From Mycobacterium sp. SMC-8 (GTDB lineage Bacteria > Actinomycetota > Actinomycetes > Mycobacteriales > Mycobacteriaceae), in NCBI RefSeq assembly GCF_025263565.1, contig NZ_CP079865.1, positions 2,294,001 through 2,358,000 on the forward strand: a stretch of 64,000 bases of DNA, written 5' to 3'. Each line of letters starts with the position of its first letter. Position 1 is the first letter of the stretch. Below are positions 34,927-44,329 of this stretch, piece after piece. The notes under the pieces were generated by a model that had not been told where the DNA came from, searched no databases, and saw only the letters and a program-made list of their open reading frames with translations. The position numbers and the translations under genes were made by a program.

Positions 34927-35028
34927 ATGGGTTCTGTCATCAAGAAGCGGCGCAAGCGCATGTCGAAGAAGAAGCACCGCAAGCTGCTTCGTCGCACGCG
35001 GGTGCAACGCAGAAAACTCGGCAAGTAG
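34927..35028 (+). CDS. small ribosomal protein bS22 (AURKAIP1/COX24 domain, Rv0500B homologue)
   Basis: A 33-residue, extremely basic protein, starting [20 protein letters not shown] and ending RRKLGK. It matches the small protein seen near the decoding centre in mycobacterial ribosome structures and named bS22. GCGGAG precedes the ATG. Nearly every residue is Lys, Arg or adjacent to one, as expected for a peptide threaded into rRNA. Confidence 0.93.
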
Positions 35029-35046
35029 GCCCCGCGCCCCGCTCGC

Positions 35047-35052
35047 TAGGCT
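35047..35052 (+). promoter_or_regulatory. -10 element for the galE2-like gene (leaderless)
   Basis: TAGGCT lies exactly 12 bases before the ATG at 35059, predicting an mRNA that begins with the start codon. Confidence 0.5.
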
Positions 35053-35058
35053 GTCTGG

Positions 35059-36171
35059 ATGGATTCCGACGCCCGCTCTGGAAGTCGTTCCCGGGGTGGC
35101 GCCGACGGCTCGAACACCCGTGACGGTCTGAACTACCCGAAGGTCGTGCTGGTCACCGGCGCCTGCCGGTTCCTAGGCGGGTATCTGACCGCCCGGCTGG
35201 CGCAGAACCCCTTGATCAACCATGTGATCGCGGTCGACGCGGTCGCGCCGAGCAAGGATCTGCTGCGCCGGATGGGCCGGGCGGAATTCGTGCGGGCCGA
35301 CATCCGCAACCCGTTCATCGCCAAGGTCATCCGCAACGGCGAGGTCGACACCGTGGTGCATGCCGCCGCGGCGTCGTACGCGCCGCGGGCGGGTGGTCGC
35401 GCGACGCTCAAAGAGCTGAACGTGATGGGTGCGATCCAGTTGTTCGCGGCCTGCCAGAAGGCGCCGTCGGTGCGTCGGGTCATCCTCAAGTCCACCTCCG
35501 AGGTGTACGGGTCGAGCTCGAGGGACCCGGTGCTGTTCACCGAGAGCTCCAGCCGCCGCAGGCCACCCGGTGAGGGCTTCGCCCGGGACAGCATCGACAT
35601 CGAGGGCTACGCCCGCGGGCTGGGCCGGCGCCGACCCGACATCGCGGTGACGATCCTGCGGCTGGCCAACATGATCGGGCCCGCGATGGACACCGCCCTC
35701 TCGCGCTACCTGGCCGGCCCGGTGGTGCCGTCGGTGCTCGGCCACGACGCCCGGCTGCAGCTCCTGCACGAGCAGGATGCGCTGGGCGCCCTGGAGCGCG
35801 CGACGATGGCCGGCAAGGCCGGCACGTTCAATGTCGGGGCCTCCGGCGTGATCATGATGAGTCAGGCGATCCGGCGGGCCGGGCGTTTGGCGCTGCCCGT
35901 CCCACGGTCGGCGTTGGTGGCCGTCGATTCGCTATGGCGGGCCACTCGTAACTCCGAGCTCGATCGGGAGCAGGTCGACTATCTGAGCTACGGGCGCGTC
36001 ATGGACACCACCCGCATGCGCAGCGAACTCGGGTACACCCCGAAGTGGACGACGGCCGAGGCCTTCGACGACTACGTGCGGGGCCGCGGTCTGACACCGA
36101 TCGTGGACCCTCGCTGGATACATGCTGTGGAGAATCGTGCGGTTGCGGCGGCGCAGCGCTGGGGGCGGTAA
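35059..36171 (+). CDS. extended SDR, NAD-dependent epimerase-like (GalE2, Rv0501 homologue)
   Basis: A 370-residue protein with a Rossmann motif VTGACRFLGGYLTARL, a DIRN adenine-ribose site and the epimerase-like STSEVYGSS. The position of the catalytic YxxxK reads GYARGLG, so the lysine is missing. The classical UDP-glucose 4-epimerase reaction is therefore doubtful even though the family is annotated as GalE2. The N-terminus carries a 25-residue polar extension. A TAGGCT element fixes the ATG. Confidence 0.8.
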   Translation: MDSDARSGSRSRGGADGSNTRDGLNYPKVVLVTGACRFLGGYLTARLAQNPLINHVIAVDAVAPSKDLLRRMGRAEFVRADIRNPFIAKVIRNGEVDTVVHAAAASYAPRAGGRATLKELNVMGAIQLFAACQKAPSVRRVILKSTSEVYGSSSRDPVLFTESSSRRRPPGEGFARDSIDIEGYARGLGRRRPDIAVTILRLANMIGPAMDTALSRYLAGPVVPSVLGHDARLQLLHEQDALGALERATMAGKAGTFNVGASGVIMMSQAIRRAGRLALPVPRSALVAVDSLWRATRNSELDREQVDYLSYGRVMDTTRMRSELGYTPKWTTAEAFDDYVRGRGLTPIVDPRWIHAVENRAVAAAQRWGR

Positions 36172-36222
36172 ACTCACGTCTCAGTTTGTAGGCCGGGGGG
36201 ATTTGGGGGAGAAGGTAAGACG

Positions 36223-37290
36223 TTGCCGGGCGAGCCTAAAGCGAAAGTCATTCCGCTGCATGCGAATTCAGGTCGCAGTGCGAACAAACGGCGTGCCGCG
36301 GCTCAGCGCGCCGACGCGGCTCGTCGACATCCGTCGGTATTGAACGATCCCGGTGGCCGCGCGTCGGCCGAGCAGATCGCCGCGGTGGTCCGCGAGATCG
36401 ATCAGCGCCGCGGATCCAGCCCGGGCGCCGGTGTCGCCGACACACCCAACGAGCTGGCGCAGCGGATCTCCGCGGTCGCCGATTTCCTGCGCAAGCGGGT
36501 GACCGGTGACTATCCCGTCGATGAGTTCGGCTTCGATCCGCACCTCACCAACGCAATCTTTCTGCCTTTGCTGAGAGTGTTCTTCAACTCCTGGTTCCGG
36601 GTCGAGGTGAGCGGCGTCGAGAACCTGCCGGAGACGGGTGCGGTACTGGTGGTGGCCAATCACGCCGGGGTGCTGCCGTTCGACGGCCTGATGACCCAGG
36701 TCGCCGTCCGCGACCGGCATCCGGCCCATCGCAACCTGCGCCTGCTCGCCGCCGACCTGGTGTTCGACATGCCGATGGTGGGCGAGGCGGCCCGCAAGGC
36801 CGGCCACACCATGGCGTGCACCGACGACGCGCACCGGCTGCTGGCCGCCGGGGAGCTGACGGCGGTGTTCCCCGAGGGCTACAAAGGCCTCGGCAAGCAC
36901 TTCAAGGACCGTTACAAGCTGCAGCGTTTCGGCCGCGGCGGTTTCGTCTCCGCGGCGCTGCGCACCAAGGCGCCGATCGTGCCGTGTTCGATCGTCGGGT
37001 CCGAGGAGATTTACCCGATGATGGCCGACGTGAAGTTGATGGCACGCCTGCTGGGCCTGCCGTACTTCCCGGTCACGCCGCTGTTCCCGCTGGCCGGTCC
37101 GCTGGGCGTGGTGCCGCTGCCGTCGAAGTGGCACATCCAGTTCGGTGAACCGATTGACACCACCGGCTACGACGAGTCCGCGGCCGACGACCCGATGGTC
37201 ACGTTCGATCTGACCGACCAGGTTCGCGAGACGATTCAGCAGACGCTGTACCAGCTGCTGGCGAACCGGCGGAACACCTTCTTCGGCTGA
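36223..37290 (+). CDS. lysophospholipid/1-acyl-glycerol acyltransferase-like protein (Rv0502 homologue)
   Basis: A 355-residue PlsC-type acyltransferase. Motif I is NHAGVLPFD (His followed by Asp after six residues, longer than the usual HX4D), the glycerophosphate-binding motif III is FPEGYKG and motif IV is IVPCSIVG. The first 90 residues are polar. The likely role is acyl transfer in phospholipid or other cell-envelope lipid synthesis at the membrane. I accept the TTG at 36223 because GGAGAAGG lies just upstream. In M. tuberculosis cmaA2 follows; here the next gene is the convergent Had-like dehydratase. Confidence 0.87.
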   Translation: MPGEPKAKVIPLHANSGRSANKRRAAAQRADAARRHPSVLNDPGGRASAEQIAAVVREIDQRRGSSPGAGVADTPNELAQRISAVADFLRKRVTGDYPVDEFGFDPHLTNAIFLPLLRVFFNSWFRVEVSGVENLPETGAVLVVANHAGVLPFDGLMTQVAVRDRHPAHRNLRLLAADLVFDMPMVGEAARKAGHTMACTDDAHRLLAAGELTAVFPEGYKGLGKHFKDRYKLQRFGRGGFVSAALRTKAPIVPCSIVGSEEIYPMMADVKLMARLLGLPYFPVTPLFPLAGPLGVVPLPSKWHIQFGEPIDTTGYDESAADDPMVTFDLTDQVRETIQQTLYQLLANRRNTFFG

Positions 37291-37298
37291 CCGCCCGG

Positions 37299-37841
37299 TC
37301 AGTCCGCTCTCGGGCTTTGCCCGGCAACGAACTTCGACAGTGCCGCCGCGTCCCGCTTCGCCGCGATCTGGGCGGTCAACTCGTCGGCCTCGGTGTCCGA
37401 CTTCGCCTCACCCATCACGGTGACGATGCTGGTGATCACCCGTTCGCCGTTGTCGTCGGTGACCTCGCCGCGGATCTCGGTCAGCACGGCACCGTGCGAC
37501 TCGGTCACCGAGTCCAGGTAGGAGTCGAACCACAGCTTGTCCCCGGCCAGGATCGGGCGGTGGAAGATCAGCTTCTGGTCGCGGTGCAGGACCCGCTCCA
37601 TGTTGATCGGCAGGTCGAACTGATTGAAAATCTCCTGCTGCACCCGCCTGCCGGCCACCGCCAGGAAGGTCAGCGACGCGATCAGTGCGTCGTAGCCGTG
37701 CTCCCTGGCCGCCTCTTCGTCGTGGTGGGCCGGGTGCTCGTCCTTGACGGCGCGGGCGAACTCGCGGATCTTCTCGCGGTCAACCTGGAAGTAGTCGGGA
37801 TACCGGTAGTGGGTGCCGATGATCTCTTCAGCGATAGCCAT
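37299..37841 (-). CDS. (3R)-hydroxyacyl-ACP dehydratase subunit-like protein (HadA/HadC family, Rv0504c homologue)
   Basis: A 180-residue single-hotdog protein of the FAS1-like dehydratase N-terminal (UPF0336) family: [19 protein letters not shown] at the start and [19 protein letters not shown] in the middle. In mycobacterial FAS-II, HadA and HadC are the substrate-binding partners of the catalytic HadB; this paralogue lacks the catalytic hydratase motif. It is read with, and 38 bases downstream of, the SerB1-like gene. Its partner and substrate are unknown. Confidence 0.85.
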   Translation of the reverse strand: MAIAEEIIGTHYRYPDYFQVDREKIREFARAVKDEHPAHHDEEAAREHGYDALIASLTFLAVAGRRVQQEIFNQFDLPINMERVLHRDQKLIFHRPILAGDKLWFDSYLDSVTESHGAVLTEIRGEVTDDNGERVITSIVTVMGEAKSDTEADELTAQIAAKRDAAALSKFVAGQSPRAD

Positions 37842-37879
37842 GCCCAAGTCTTTCCGTTCTGCCGTCAGCGGGCGCGAGC

Positions 37880-38785
37880 CTACCTGGCTTCGCGGCGGGA
37901 CACCGCGGCCGCCAGCGCGCCGCCGATGGCGCCCAGCGCCAGCGCCGACGGGACGCCGATCCGCGCGGCCTTGCGCGCGGTGCGGAAATCGCGGATCTCC
38001 CAGCCCCGCTCCCGCGCCAGGTCGCGCAGGTCGGCGTCCGGGTTGATGGCGACTGCGGTACCGACCAGCGACAGCATCGGCACGTCGTTGAAACTGTCCG
38101 AGTACGCGGTACATCGACGCAGGTTCAGGCCTTCGCGGATCGCCAGCGACCGCACGGCGTGCGCCTTGCCGGTGCCGTGCAGGATATCGCCCACCAGCCG
38201 CCCGGTGAACACCCCGTCGATCGACTCCGCCACGGTGCCCAACGCGCCGGTCAGCCCCAACCGGCGGGCGATGGTGTCGGCCAGCTCGTACGGCGTGGCG
38301 GTCACCAGCCACACCTGCTGGCCGGCGTCGAGGTGCATCTGCGCCAGCGCCCGGGTGCCCGGCCAGATCTTGTCGGCGATGATCTCGTCGTAGATGTCCT
38401 CGCCCAGTGCGACCAGCTCCGCGGTCGAACGTCCCTCGATGAACGCCAGCGCCTTGCGACGGCCGGCGGCCACGTCGTCGCTGTTCTCCCGGCCTGTCAG
38501 CTGGAACTTCGCCTGGGCGAACGCAAAGCGGGCCAGGTCCTGATAGGTGAAGTACTCACGGGCGGCCAGGCCGCGCGCGAAGTGCACCAGCGAGGAGCCG
38601 TGCACCAGGGTGTTGTCCACGTCGAAGAACGCGGCCGCGGTCAGATCCGGCGGTGGCGGCGGCGGGCCGGCCTCCGGTTCCAGCGGGCGGGCGAGCCCCT
38701 CGGCGGCGACTTCCGCGCTGACCTGACCGGCGAGTTTCTGCGCCCGGCTGCCGGCCCCGGCCTCGGATCCCCCGGTAACGGACAC
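37880..38785 (-). CDS. HAD-superfamily subfamily IB hydrolase (SerB1-like, Rv0505c homologue)
   Basis: A 301-residue protein with a Pro-rich N-terminal tail and a HAD domain: motif [10 protein letters not shown] with the nucleophile Asp, motif II LVTATP, and motif [16 protein letters not shown]. The class contains phosphoserine phosphatase and the lysophosphatidic acid phosphatase-like CicA proteins; its annotation as SerB1 is not proof of serine synthesis. A hydrophobic stretch near the C-terminus ([16 protein letters not shown]) may bind the membrane. GTG start follows a TAATCT element. Confidence 0.88.
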   Translation of the reverse strand: MSVTGGSEAGAGSRAQKLAGQVSAEVAAEGLARPLEPEAGPPPPPPDLTAAAFFDVDNTLVHGSSLVHFARGLAAREYFTYQDLARFAFAQAKFQLTGRENSDDVAAGRRKALAFIEGRSTAELVALGEDIYDEIIADKIWPGTRALAQMHLDAGQQVWLVTATPYELADTIARRLGLTGALGTVAESIDGVFTGRLVGDILHGTGKAHAVRSLAIREGLNLRRCTAYSDSFNDVPMLSLVGTAVAINPDADLRDLARERGWEIRDFRTARKAARIGVPSALALGAIGGALAAAVSRREAR

Positions 38786-38792
38786 GGCTACC

Positions 38793-38798
38793 AGATTA
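38793..38798 (-). promoter_or_regulatory. -10 element for the SerB1-like gene (leaderless)
   Basis: On the minus strand TAATCT predicts a start site at 38786, one base before the GTG at 38785. Confidence 0.45.
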
Positions 38799-38824
38799 GG
38801 TCACCTGGTCGGAATACTGGCGGG

Positions 38825-39079
38825 GTGGATCGACAGGTGGAGTTGCTCACACGCCAGGGCTGCCCGATGTGCGCGGCCGCCGCGGCGCGGCTGCATGAGC
38901 TCGCCGCCGAGCTCGGCTTCGTGCTGACCGTGACGGACGTCGACGTCGCGGCCGCGGCCGGCGAGCGCGGCCTGCGCGCCGAATACGGCGACCGGCTTCC
39001 GGTCGTGCTGCTCGACGGGGCCGAGCACAGCTACTGGGAGATCGACGAGCCGAGGCTGCGCGAGGACCTCGCGCGCTGA
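38825..39079 (+). CDS. glutaredoxin-like protein (Rv0508 homologue)
   Basis: An 84-residue thioredoxin-fold protein with the redox motif CPMC in RQGCPMCAAA and the cis-proline segment RLPVVLLDG. It starts at GTG 38825. Its position directly before hemA is conserved in mycobacteria, although mmpS2 and mmpL2 that precede it in M. tuberculosis are missing here. The partner is unknown; glutaredoxin or mycoredoxin-like disulfide reduction is plausible. Confidence 0.87.
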   Translation: MDRQVELLTRQGCPMCAAAAARLHELAAELGFVLTVTDVDVAAAAGERGLRAEYGDRLPVVLLDGAEHSYWEIDEPRLREDLAR

Positions 39080-39083
39080 CGAT

Positions 39084-39147
39084 CCCGCCGCCGAAATCGC
39101 ATTCCGGTACGGGTTGGCACGCGTTTTGCCGCGTGGAATGCGGTTTC
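39084..39147. repeat. palindromic repeat, copy 2
   Basis: Arms GAAATCGCATTCC (39093-39105) and GGAATGCGGTTTC (39135-39147) are inverted with one mismatch and enclose a GC-rich loop. It lies directly after the glutaredoxin-like gene, upstream of the hemA promoter. Same family as 6036-6100. Confidence 0.75.
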
Positions 39148-39165
39148 AGCGCAGAGAGAGCAAAT

Positions 39166-39194
39166 TTGGTAGGCCAGCTGAGAAGGACTACCTT
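39166..39194 (+). promoter_or_regulatory. candidate hemA operon promoter
   Basis: TTGGTA (39166-39171) and TACCTT (39189-39194) are separated by 17 bases, a good SigA-type arrangement. The start site would be near 39201, about 24 bases before the hemA ATG. Confidence 0.5.
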
Positions 39195-39224
39195 TGATGT
39201 CGTGCTGAGCGTGGTGAGGGAGCC

Positions 39225-40595
39225 ATGAGCGTCTTGCTCTTCGGGGTTTCGCACCGCAGCGCGCCGGTGTCCGTTCTCGAGCAACTGAGCACCGACGAAT
39301 CCGATCAGGCCAAGATCGTCGAAGAGGTGCTGCGCTCCTCGCTGGTCACCGAGGCCATGGTGCTCTCGACCTGCAACCGCGTGGAGATCTACGCCGTCGT
39401 CGAGGCGTTCCATGGCGGGCTGTCGGTGATCGGCCAGGTGCTCTCCGAGCACTCCGGGATGTCACTGCAGGATCTGACCAAGTACGCCTACGTGCGCTAC
39501 GCCGAAGCGGCCGTCGAGCATCTGTTCGCCGTCGCCGGCGGCCTCGATTCCGCCGTCATCGGCGAGCAGCAGGTGCTCGGCCAGGTCCGGCGTGCCTATG
39601 CGTCCGCTGAAGCCAACCATTCGGTGGGCCGCATCCTGCACGAGCTGTCTCAGCGGGCCCTGGCCGTCGGCAAGCGGGTTCATTCGGAGACCGGGATCGA
39701 CGCCGCGGGCGCCTCGGTCGTCTCGGTGTCCCTCGACATCGCCGAGCAGAAGGTCGGATCGCTGGCCGGCCGCAGCGCGGTGGTCGTCGGCGCCGGATCC
39801 ATGGGGGCGCTGGCCGCCAAGCATCTGGCGCGAGCCGGTGTCGAACGCATCCACGTGGTCAACCGCACGCTGCCGCGAGGCAAGCGCCTCGCCGAGAACA
39901 TCCGCGCGTACGGCCTCGCCGCTGACGCATACCCGTTCGACCACCTGCCGCCGCTGCTCACCGACGCCGACATCGTGATCAGCTGTACCGGCGCGGTGCG
40001 GCCGGTGGTTTCGCTGGCCGACGTGCACCGCGGACTGGCGCACGTGCGGGAGCCCAAAGACCTGGTCATCTGCGACCTCGGGATGCCGCGGGACGTCGAC
40101 CCCGCCGTCGCCGGCCTGCCGGGGGTTTTCGTGGTCGACATGGAGCGCATCCTGCGCGAGCCGACGGCCAAGGCCGCGGCCACCGACGCGGATGCCGCCC
40201 GCACGATCGTGGCGGCGGAAGTCGCCAACTACCTGGCCGGGCAGCGTATGGCCGAGGTCACCCCGACCGTCACCGCGCTTCGTCAGCGCGCTGCCGATGT
40301 CGTCGAGGCCGAACTGCTCAGGCTGGACAACCGGTTGCCCGGACTGGACGCCGGGCACCGCGACGAAGTTGCCAACACGGTCCGCCGGGTTGTCGACAAA
40401 CTGCTGCACGCGCCGACGGTGCGGGTCAAGCAGCTGGCCAGCGCTCCCGGCGGCGACAGCTACGCCGAGGCGCTGCGTGAGCTGTTCGAGCTCGACCAGC
40501 ACGCGGTCGACGCCGTCGCCGGCAGCGAACTGGGACCCATTGCCGGAGGTGATGACATGGGTTCCAATGCAATTGATCTCGACAAGACCGAGTGA
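39225..40595 (+). CDS. hemA: glutamyl-tRNA reductase
   Basis: A 456-residue enzyme that reduces Glu-tRNA(Glu) to glutamate-1-semialdehyde, the first committed step of tetrapyrrole synthesis by the C5 route. The catalytic cysteine is in [22 protein letters not shown], the NADPH-binding [17 protein letters not shown] and VISCTGA are diagnostic. The C-terminal part is the dimerisation domain. GAGGGAG precedes the ATG. It heads the hemACDB operon, whose product feeds heme, siroheme and F430/cobalamin-type pathways. Confidence 0.97.
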   Translation: MSVLLFGVSHRSAPVSVLEQLSTDESDQAKIVEEVLRSSLVTEAMVLSTCNRVEIYAVVEAFHGGLSVIGQVLSEHSGMSLQDLTKYAYVRYAEAAVEHLFAVAGGLDSAVIGEQQVLGQVRRAYASAEANHSVGRILHELSQRALAVGKRVHSETGIDAAGASVVSVSLDIAEQKVGSLAGRSAVVVGAGSMGALAAKHLARAGVERIHVVNRTLPRGKRLAENIRAYGLAADAYPFDHLPPLLTDADIVISCTGAVRPVVSLADVHRGLAHVREPKDLVICDLGMPRDVDPAVAGLPGVFVVDMERILREPTAKAAATDADAARTIVAAEVANYLAGQRMAEVTPTVTALRQRAADVVEAELLRLDNRLPGLDAGHRDEVANTVRRVVDKLLHAPTVRVKQLASAPGGDSYAEALRELFELDQHAVDAVAGSELGPIAGGDDMGSNAIDLDKTE

Positions 40596-40620
40596 CGCTC
40601 GGCCCGCCGAAAGCCATTAC

Positions 40621-41559
40621 GTGATTCGAATCGGCACCCGGGGGAGCCTGCTGGCCACCACCCAAGCCGGAACCGTGCGCGACGCCCTGATCGCCGCCGG
40701 ACATGACGCCGAACTGGTCATCGTCTCCACCGAAGGGGACCGCCGCGCCGACGCGCCCATCGCCGACATCGGTGTCGGGGTGTTCACCGCCGCGCTGCGT
40801 GAGGCCATTGCCGACGACGTCGTCGACGCCGCCGTGCACTCGTATAAGGATTTGCCGACCGCGGCCGACCCGCGCTTCGTGATCGCGGCGACCCCGGTGC
40901 GCGAGGACGCCCGGGACGCGCTCGTGGCCCGTGACGGACTGGTGCTGGGTGAGTTGCCGGCGGGCTCGGTGATCGGCACGTCGTCCCCGCGGCGGGCGGC
41001 ACAGCTTAGAGCACTGGGTCTCGGTTTGGAAATCCGCCCCCTACGAGGCAACCTAGATACCAGGTTGAACAGGGTAAGCAGCGGTGAACTCGACGCCATC
41101 GTGGTGGCCAGAGCGGGATTGGCCCGCATCGGTCGCCTCGACGCGGTGACCGAAGCGCTGGAGCCGGTACAGATGCTGCCGGCGCCTGCGCAGGGGGCAC
41201 TGGCCGTCGAGTGCCGCGCCGGTGACACGGCGCTCGCGCGGGTGTTGGCAGAACTCGACGACGCCGACACGCGGGCGGCGGTCACCGCAGAGCGAACCCT
41301 GCTGGCCGAACTGGAGGCGGGTTGCTCCGCACCGGTGGGCGCGATCGCCGAGGTGGTCGAGTCTATCGATGAGGACGGCCGCGTCTTCGAAGAGCTGTCG
41401 CTGCGCGGCTGCGTGGCGACGCTGGACGGATCCGACGTGATCCGCGCGTCCGGGATCGGGACACCCGATCGGGCCCGGGAGCTGGGGCTCTCGGTGGCCG
41501 AGGAGTTGTTCGGGCTAGGAGCGCGCGATTTGTTGGACGAAGGCGGGAGAGACAGATGA
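40621..41559 (+). CDS. hemC: porphobilinogen deaminase (hydroxymethylbilane synthase)
   Basis: A 312-residue enzyme that links four porphobilinogens into hydroxymethylbilane. [15 protein letters not shown] opens the protein; HSYKDLPT and [14 protein letters not shown] contain the active-site Lys and Arg residues; Cys235 in [11 protein letters not shown] carries the dipyrromethane cofactor. GTG start 25 bases after hemA. A run of rare codons and lower GC covers residues 128-154 (41002-41084), unlike the rest of the gene. Its stop overlaps hemD (ATGA). Confidence 0.97.
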   Translation: MIRIGTRGSLLATTQAGTVRDALIAAGHDAELVIVSTEGDRRADAPIADIGVGVFTAALREAIADDVVDAAVHSYKDLPTAADPRFVIAATPVREDARDALVARDGLVLGELPAGSVIGTSSPRRAAQLRALGLGLEIRPLRGNLDTRLNRVSSGELDAIVVARAGLARIGRLDAVTEALEPVQMLPAPAQGALAVECRAGDTALARVLAELDDADTRAAVTAERTLLAELEAGCSAPVGAIAEVVESIDEDGRVFEELSLRGCVATLDGSDVIRASGIGTPDRARELGLSVAEELFGLGARDLLDEGGRDR

Positions 41560-43271
41560 GCTTGCGAGGACGCAAGGGCAAGCCCGGCCGCATCACGTTC
41601 GTCGGCTCCGGGCCCGGGGATCCGGGCCTGCTGACGACGAGGGCACGTGCGGTGCTGAATAACGCCGCGCTGGTGTTCACCGACCCCGACGTGCCCGAAG
41701 CGGTACTTGGCCTGGTGGGCTCGGAGCTGCCGCCGCCGTCAGGACCGTTGCCGCCGGTCACCGACGCGGCGCAGAAATCCGCGGCCGCGGCGAAGCCCGC
41801 CGAGAACGAGGCCGACGTGGCGAGGCCGGCCGAAGGTGCCAAGCCCGCCGAGGACGCCGTGATCCCCGGCGGGCCCGATGTGCGCCCGGCGCTGGGCGAC
41901 CCGGCCGAGGTCGCCAAGACCCTGGCCACCGAGGCCCGCACCGGGGTGGACGTGGTCCGTCTCGTCGCCGGTGATCCGCTGTCGATCGACTCGGTGATCA
42001 CCGAGATCAACGCACTGGCCAAGACGCAGCTGACATTCGAGATCGTGCCGGGCCTGCCCGGAACCTCGGCGGTACCCACCTATGCCGGTCTGCCGCTGGG
42101 TTCGTCGCACACCGTCGCCGACGTCCGCGATCCCAACGTCGACTGGGCGGCGCTGGCCGCCGCCCCCGGGCCGCTGATCCTGCACGCCACCGCGTCACAC
42201 CTTCCCGAGGCGGCGCGGACCCTCATCGAGTACGGCCTGACCGAATCCACCCCGGCGGTCGTCACCGCCAATGGGACAACGTGCCAACAGCGTTCGGTCG
42301 AGACCACGCTGGGCGGCCTGCTCGACAAGGCCGTGCTGGACAAGCCGGCCGTCACCGAGCCGGCCGGCCCACTGACCGGGACGCTGGTGGTCACGCTCGG
42401 GCGCACCGTGTCCCACCGCGCGAAGCTGAACTGGTGGGAGAGCCGCGCGCTGTACGGCTGGACCGTTCTGGTGCCGCGCACCAAGGATCAGGCGGGCGAG
42501 ATGAGCGACCGACTGGTCGGTCACGGCGCGCTGCCCATCGAGGTGCCGACCATCGCCGTCGAGCCGCCGCGCAGCCCGGCCCAGATGGAGAGGGCCGTCA
42601 AGGGATTGGTGGACGGCCGGTTCCAGTGGGTGGTGTTCACCTCCACCAACGCGGTGCGCGCGGTGTGGGAGAAGTTCAACGAGTTCGGGCTCGACGCCCG
42701 CGCGTTCTCCGGTGTGAAGATCGCCTGCGTCGGGCAGGCCACCGCGGAGAAGGTGCGCTCGTTCGGGATCAACCCCGAGCTGGTGCCCACCGGCGAGCAG
42801 AGTTCGTTGGGGCTGCTGGACGAGTTTCCGCCGTACGACGAGATTTTCGATCCGGTGAACCGGGTGCTGTTACCACGGGCAGACATCGCGACCGAGACAC
42901 TGGCCGAAGGTCTGCGTGAACTCGGTTGGGAGATCGAGGATGTCACCGCCTACCGCACGGTTCGCGCGGCCCCGCCGCCGGCGCACACCCGCGAGATGAT
43001 CAAGACCGGCGGGTTCGACGCCGTGTGCTTCACATCGAGCTCGACGGTGCGCAACCTGGTCGGTATCGCTGGTAAGCCGCACGCGCGCACCATCGTCGCG
43101 TGCATCGGCCCCAAGACCGCCGAGACCGCAGCGGAATTCGGCCTGCGCGTGGACGTGCAGCCCGAGGTCGCCGCGGTGGGCCCGCTGGTCGAGGCGCTCG
43201 CCGAGCACGCGGCCCGGCTGCGCGCCGAGGGCGCGTTGCCGCCGCCGCGGAAGAAGAGCCGCCGCCGCTAG
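41556..43271 (+). CDS. hemD: uroporphyrinogen-III synthase fused to an SUMT-like methyltransferase domain
   Basis: A 571-residue bifunctional protein (Rv0511 type). Residues 1-280 are a uroporphyrinogen-III C-methyltransferase-like (CobA/CysG) domain starting [18 protein letters not shown], interrupted after about residue 55 by an Ala/Pro/Glu-rich insert of some 60 residues. Residues 290-555 are HemD, which closes the tetrapyrrole ring with D-ring inversion ([37 protein letters not shown]). The insert breaks the methyltransferase domain, so siroheme-directed methylation may be weak or lost. A basic tail KKSRRRR-like ends the protein. Last before hemB, from which a repeat separates it. Confidence 0.93.
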   Translation: MSLRGRKGKPGRITFVGSGPGDPGLLTTRARAVLNNAALVFTDPDVPEAVLGLVGSELPPPSGPLPPVTDAAQKSAAAAKPAENEADVARPAEGAKPAEDAVIPGGPDVRPALGDPAEVAKTLATEARTGVDVVRLVAGDPLSIDSVITEINALAKTQLTFEIVPGLPGTSAVPTYAGLPLGSSHTVADVRDPNVDWAALAAAPGPLILHATASHLPEAARTLIEYGLTESTPAVVTANGTTCQQRSVETTLGGLLDKAVLDKPAVTEPAGPLTGTLVVTLGRTVSHRAKLNWWESRALYGWTVLVPRTKDQAGEMSDRLVGHGALPIEVPTIAVEPPRSPAQMERAVKGLVDGRFQWVVFTSTNAVRAVWEKFNEFGLDARAFSGVKIACVGQATAEKVRSFGINPELVPTGEQSSLGLLDEFPPYDEIFDPVNRVLLPRADIATETLAEGLRELGWEIEDVTAYRTVRAAPPPAHTREMIKTGGFDAVCFTSSSTVRNLVGIAGKPHARTIVACIGPKTAETAAEFGLRVDVQPEVAAVGPLVEALAEHAARLRAEGALPPPRKKSRRR

Positions 43272-43280
43272 GAACTCGCC

Positions 43281-43335
43281 GAAAATGCACTCCGGCAGGT
43301 GGGCACTCGACTCTTGGCTGCTGGAATGCGATTTC
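43281..43335. repeat. palindromic repeat, copy 3
   Basis: Arms GAAAATGCACTCC (43281-43293) and GGAATGCGATTTC (43323-43335) are imperfectly inverted. It fills the gap between hemD and hemB. Same family as 6036-6100 and 39084-39147. Confidence 0.7.
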
Positions 43336-43348
43336 GTGGAAGGTTGAC

Positions 43349-44329
43349 ATGGCGTTCCCACGACACCGCCCCAGGAGGCTGCGGACCACGCCGGCGATGC
43401 GCCGGCTGGTCGCCCAGACCACGCTGGAGCCACGGCATCTGGTGCTTCCGCTGTTCGTCGCCGACGGCATCGACGAACCCCGAGACATCACCTCGATGCC
43501 CGGGGTCGTGCAGCACACCCGGGACTCGCTGCGCCGGGCCGCTGCCGAGGCGGTCAGCGCGGGCGTGGGCGGGTTGATGCTGTTCGGCGTCCCGAAGGGC
43601 GAGGACAAGGACCCCACCGGAAGCGTCGGCGTCCACCCGGACGGCATCCTCAACACCGCGCTGCGCGACCTTGCCAAGGATCTCGGCGACGACACCGTGC
43701 TGATGGCCGACACCTGCCTCGACGAGTTCACCGACCACGGGCACTGCGGGGTGATCGACGCCGCGGGACGCGTCGACAACGACCTGACCAACCGCCGGTA
43801 CATCGAACTTGCTGTGGCGCAGGCTAATTCAGGCGCCCATGTGGTGGCGCCGAGCGGCATGATGGACGGCCAGGTGGCCGCGATCCGCGACGGTCTCGAC
43901 GCCGCCGGATACCCCGACACCGCGATCCTGGCCTATGCGGCGAAGTTCGCGTCGGCGTTCTACGGTCCGTTCCGGGAGGCGGTCGGGTCCAGCCTGCAGG
44001 GCGACCGGCGCACTTACCAGCAGGATCCCGGCAACGCGCGGGAAGCGCTGCACGAGGTCTCCCTCGACCTCGAGGAGGGCGCCGACATCGTGATGGTCAA
44101 GCCTGCGATGTCCTACCTCGACGTGGTGCGCCAAGCCGCCGAGCTCTCCCCGGTCCCCGTGGCGGCGTATCAGATCTCGGGCGAGTACGCGATGATCACC
44201 GCCGCCGCCGAGCGGGGCTGGATCGATCTGCGGGCGTCCGTGCTGGAGTCGTTGACCGGGATCCGGCGGGCGGGCGCCGACATCGTGCTGACCTACTGGG
44301 CCGCCGACGTGGCCCGCTGGCTGTCGTGA
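43349..44329 (+). CDS. hemB: delta-aminolevulinic acid dehydratase (porphobilinogen synthase)
   Basis: A 326-residue TIM-barrel enzyme condensing two aminolevulinates to porphobilinogen. Two Schiff-base lysines are visible, in YAAKFASAFYGPFRE and VMVKPAMSYLDV. The metal segment reads DTCLDEFTDHGHCG: the first and last of the three zinc cysteines are kept and the middle one is Asp, a mixed form common in actinobacteria. GAAGGTTGAC precedes the ATG. Its stop overlaps the next gene (GTGA). Confidence 0.97.
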   Translation: MAFPRHRPRRLRTTPAMRRLVAQTTLEPRHLVLPLFVADGIDEPRDITSMPGVVQHTRDSLRRAAAEAVSAGVGGLMLFGVPKGEDKDPTGSVGVHPDGILNTALRDLAKDLGDDTVLMADTCLDEFTDHGHCGVIDAAGRVDNDLTNRRYIELAVAQANSGAHVVAPSGMMDGQVAAIRDGLDAAGYPDTAILAYAAKFASAFYGPFREAVGSSLQGDRRTYQQDPGNAREALHEVSLDLEEGADIVMVKPAMSYLDVVRQAAELSPVPVAAYQISGEYAMITAAAERGWIDLRASVLESLTGIRRAGADIVLTYWAADVARWLS

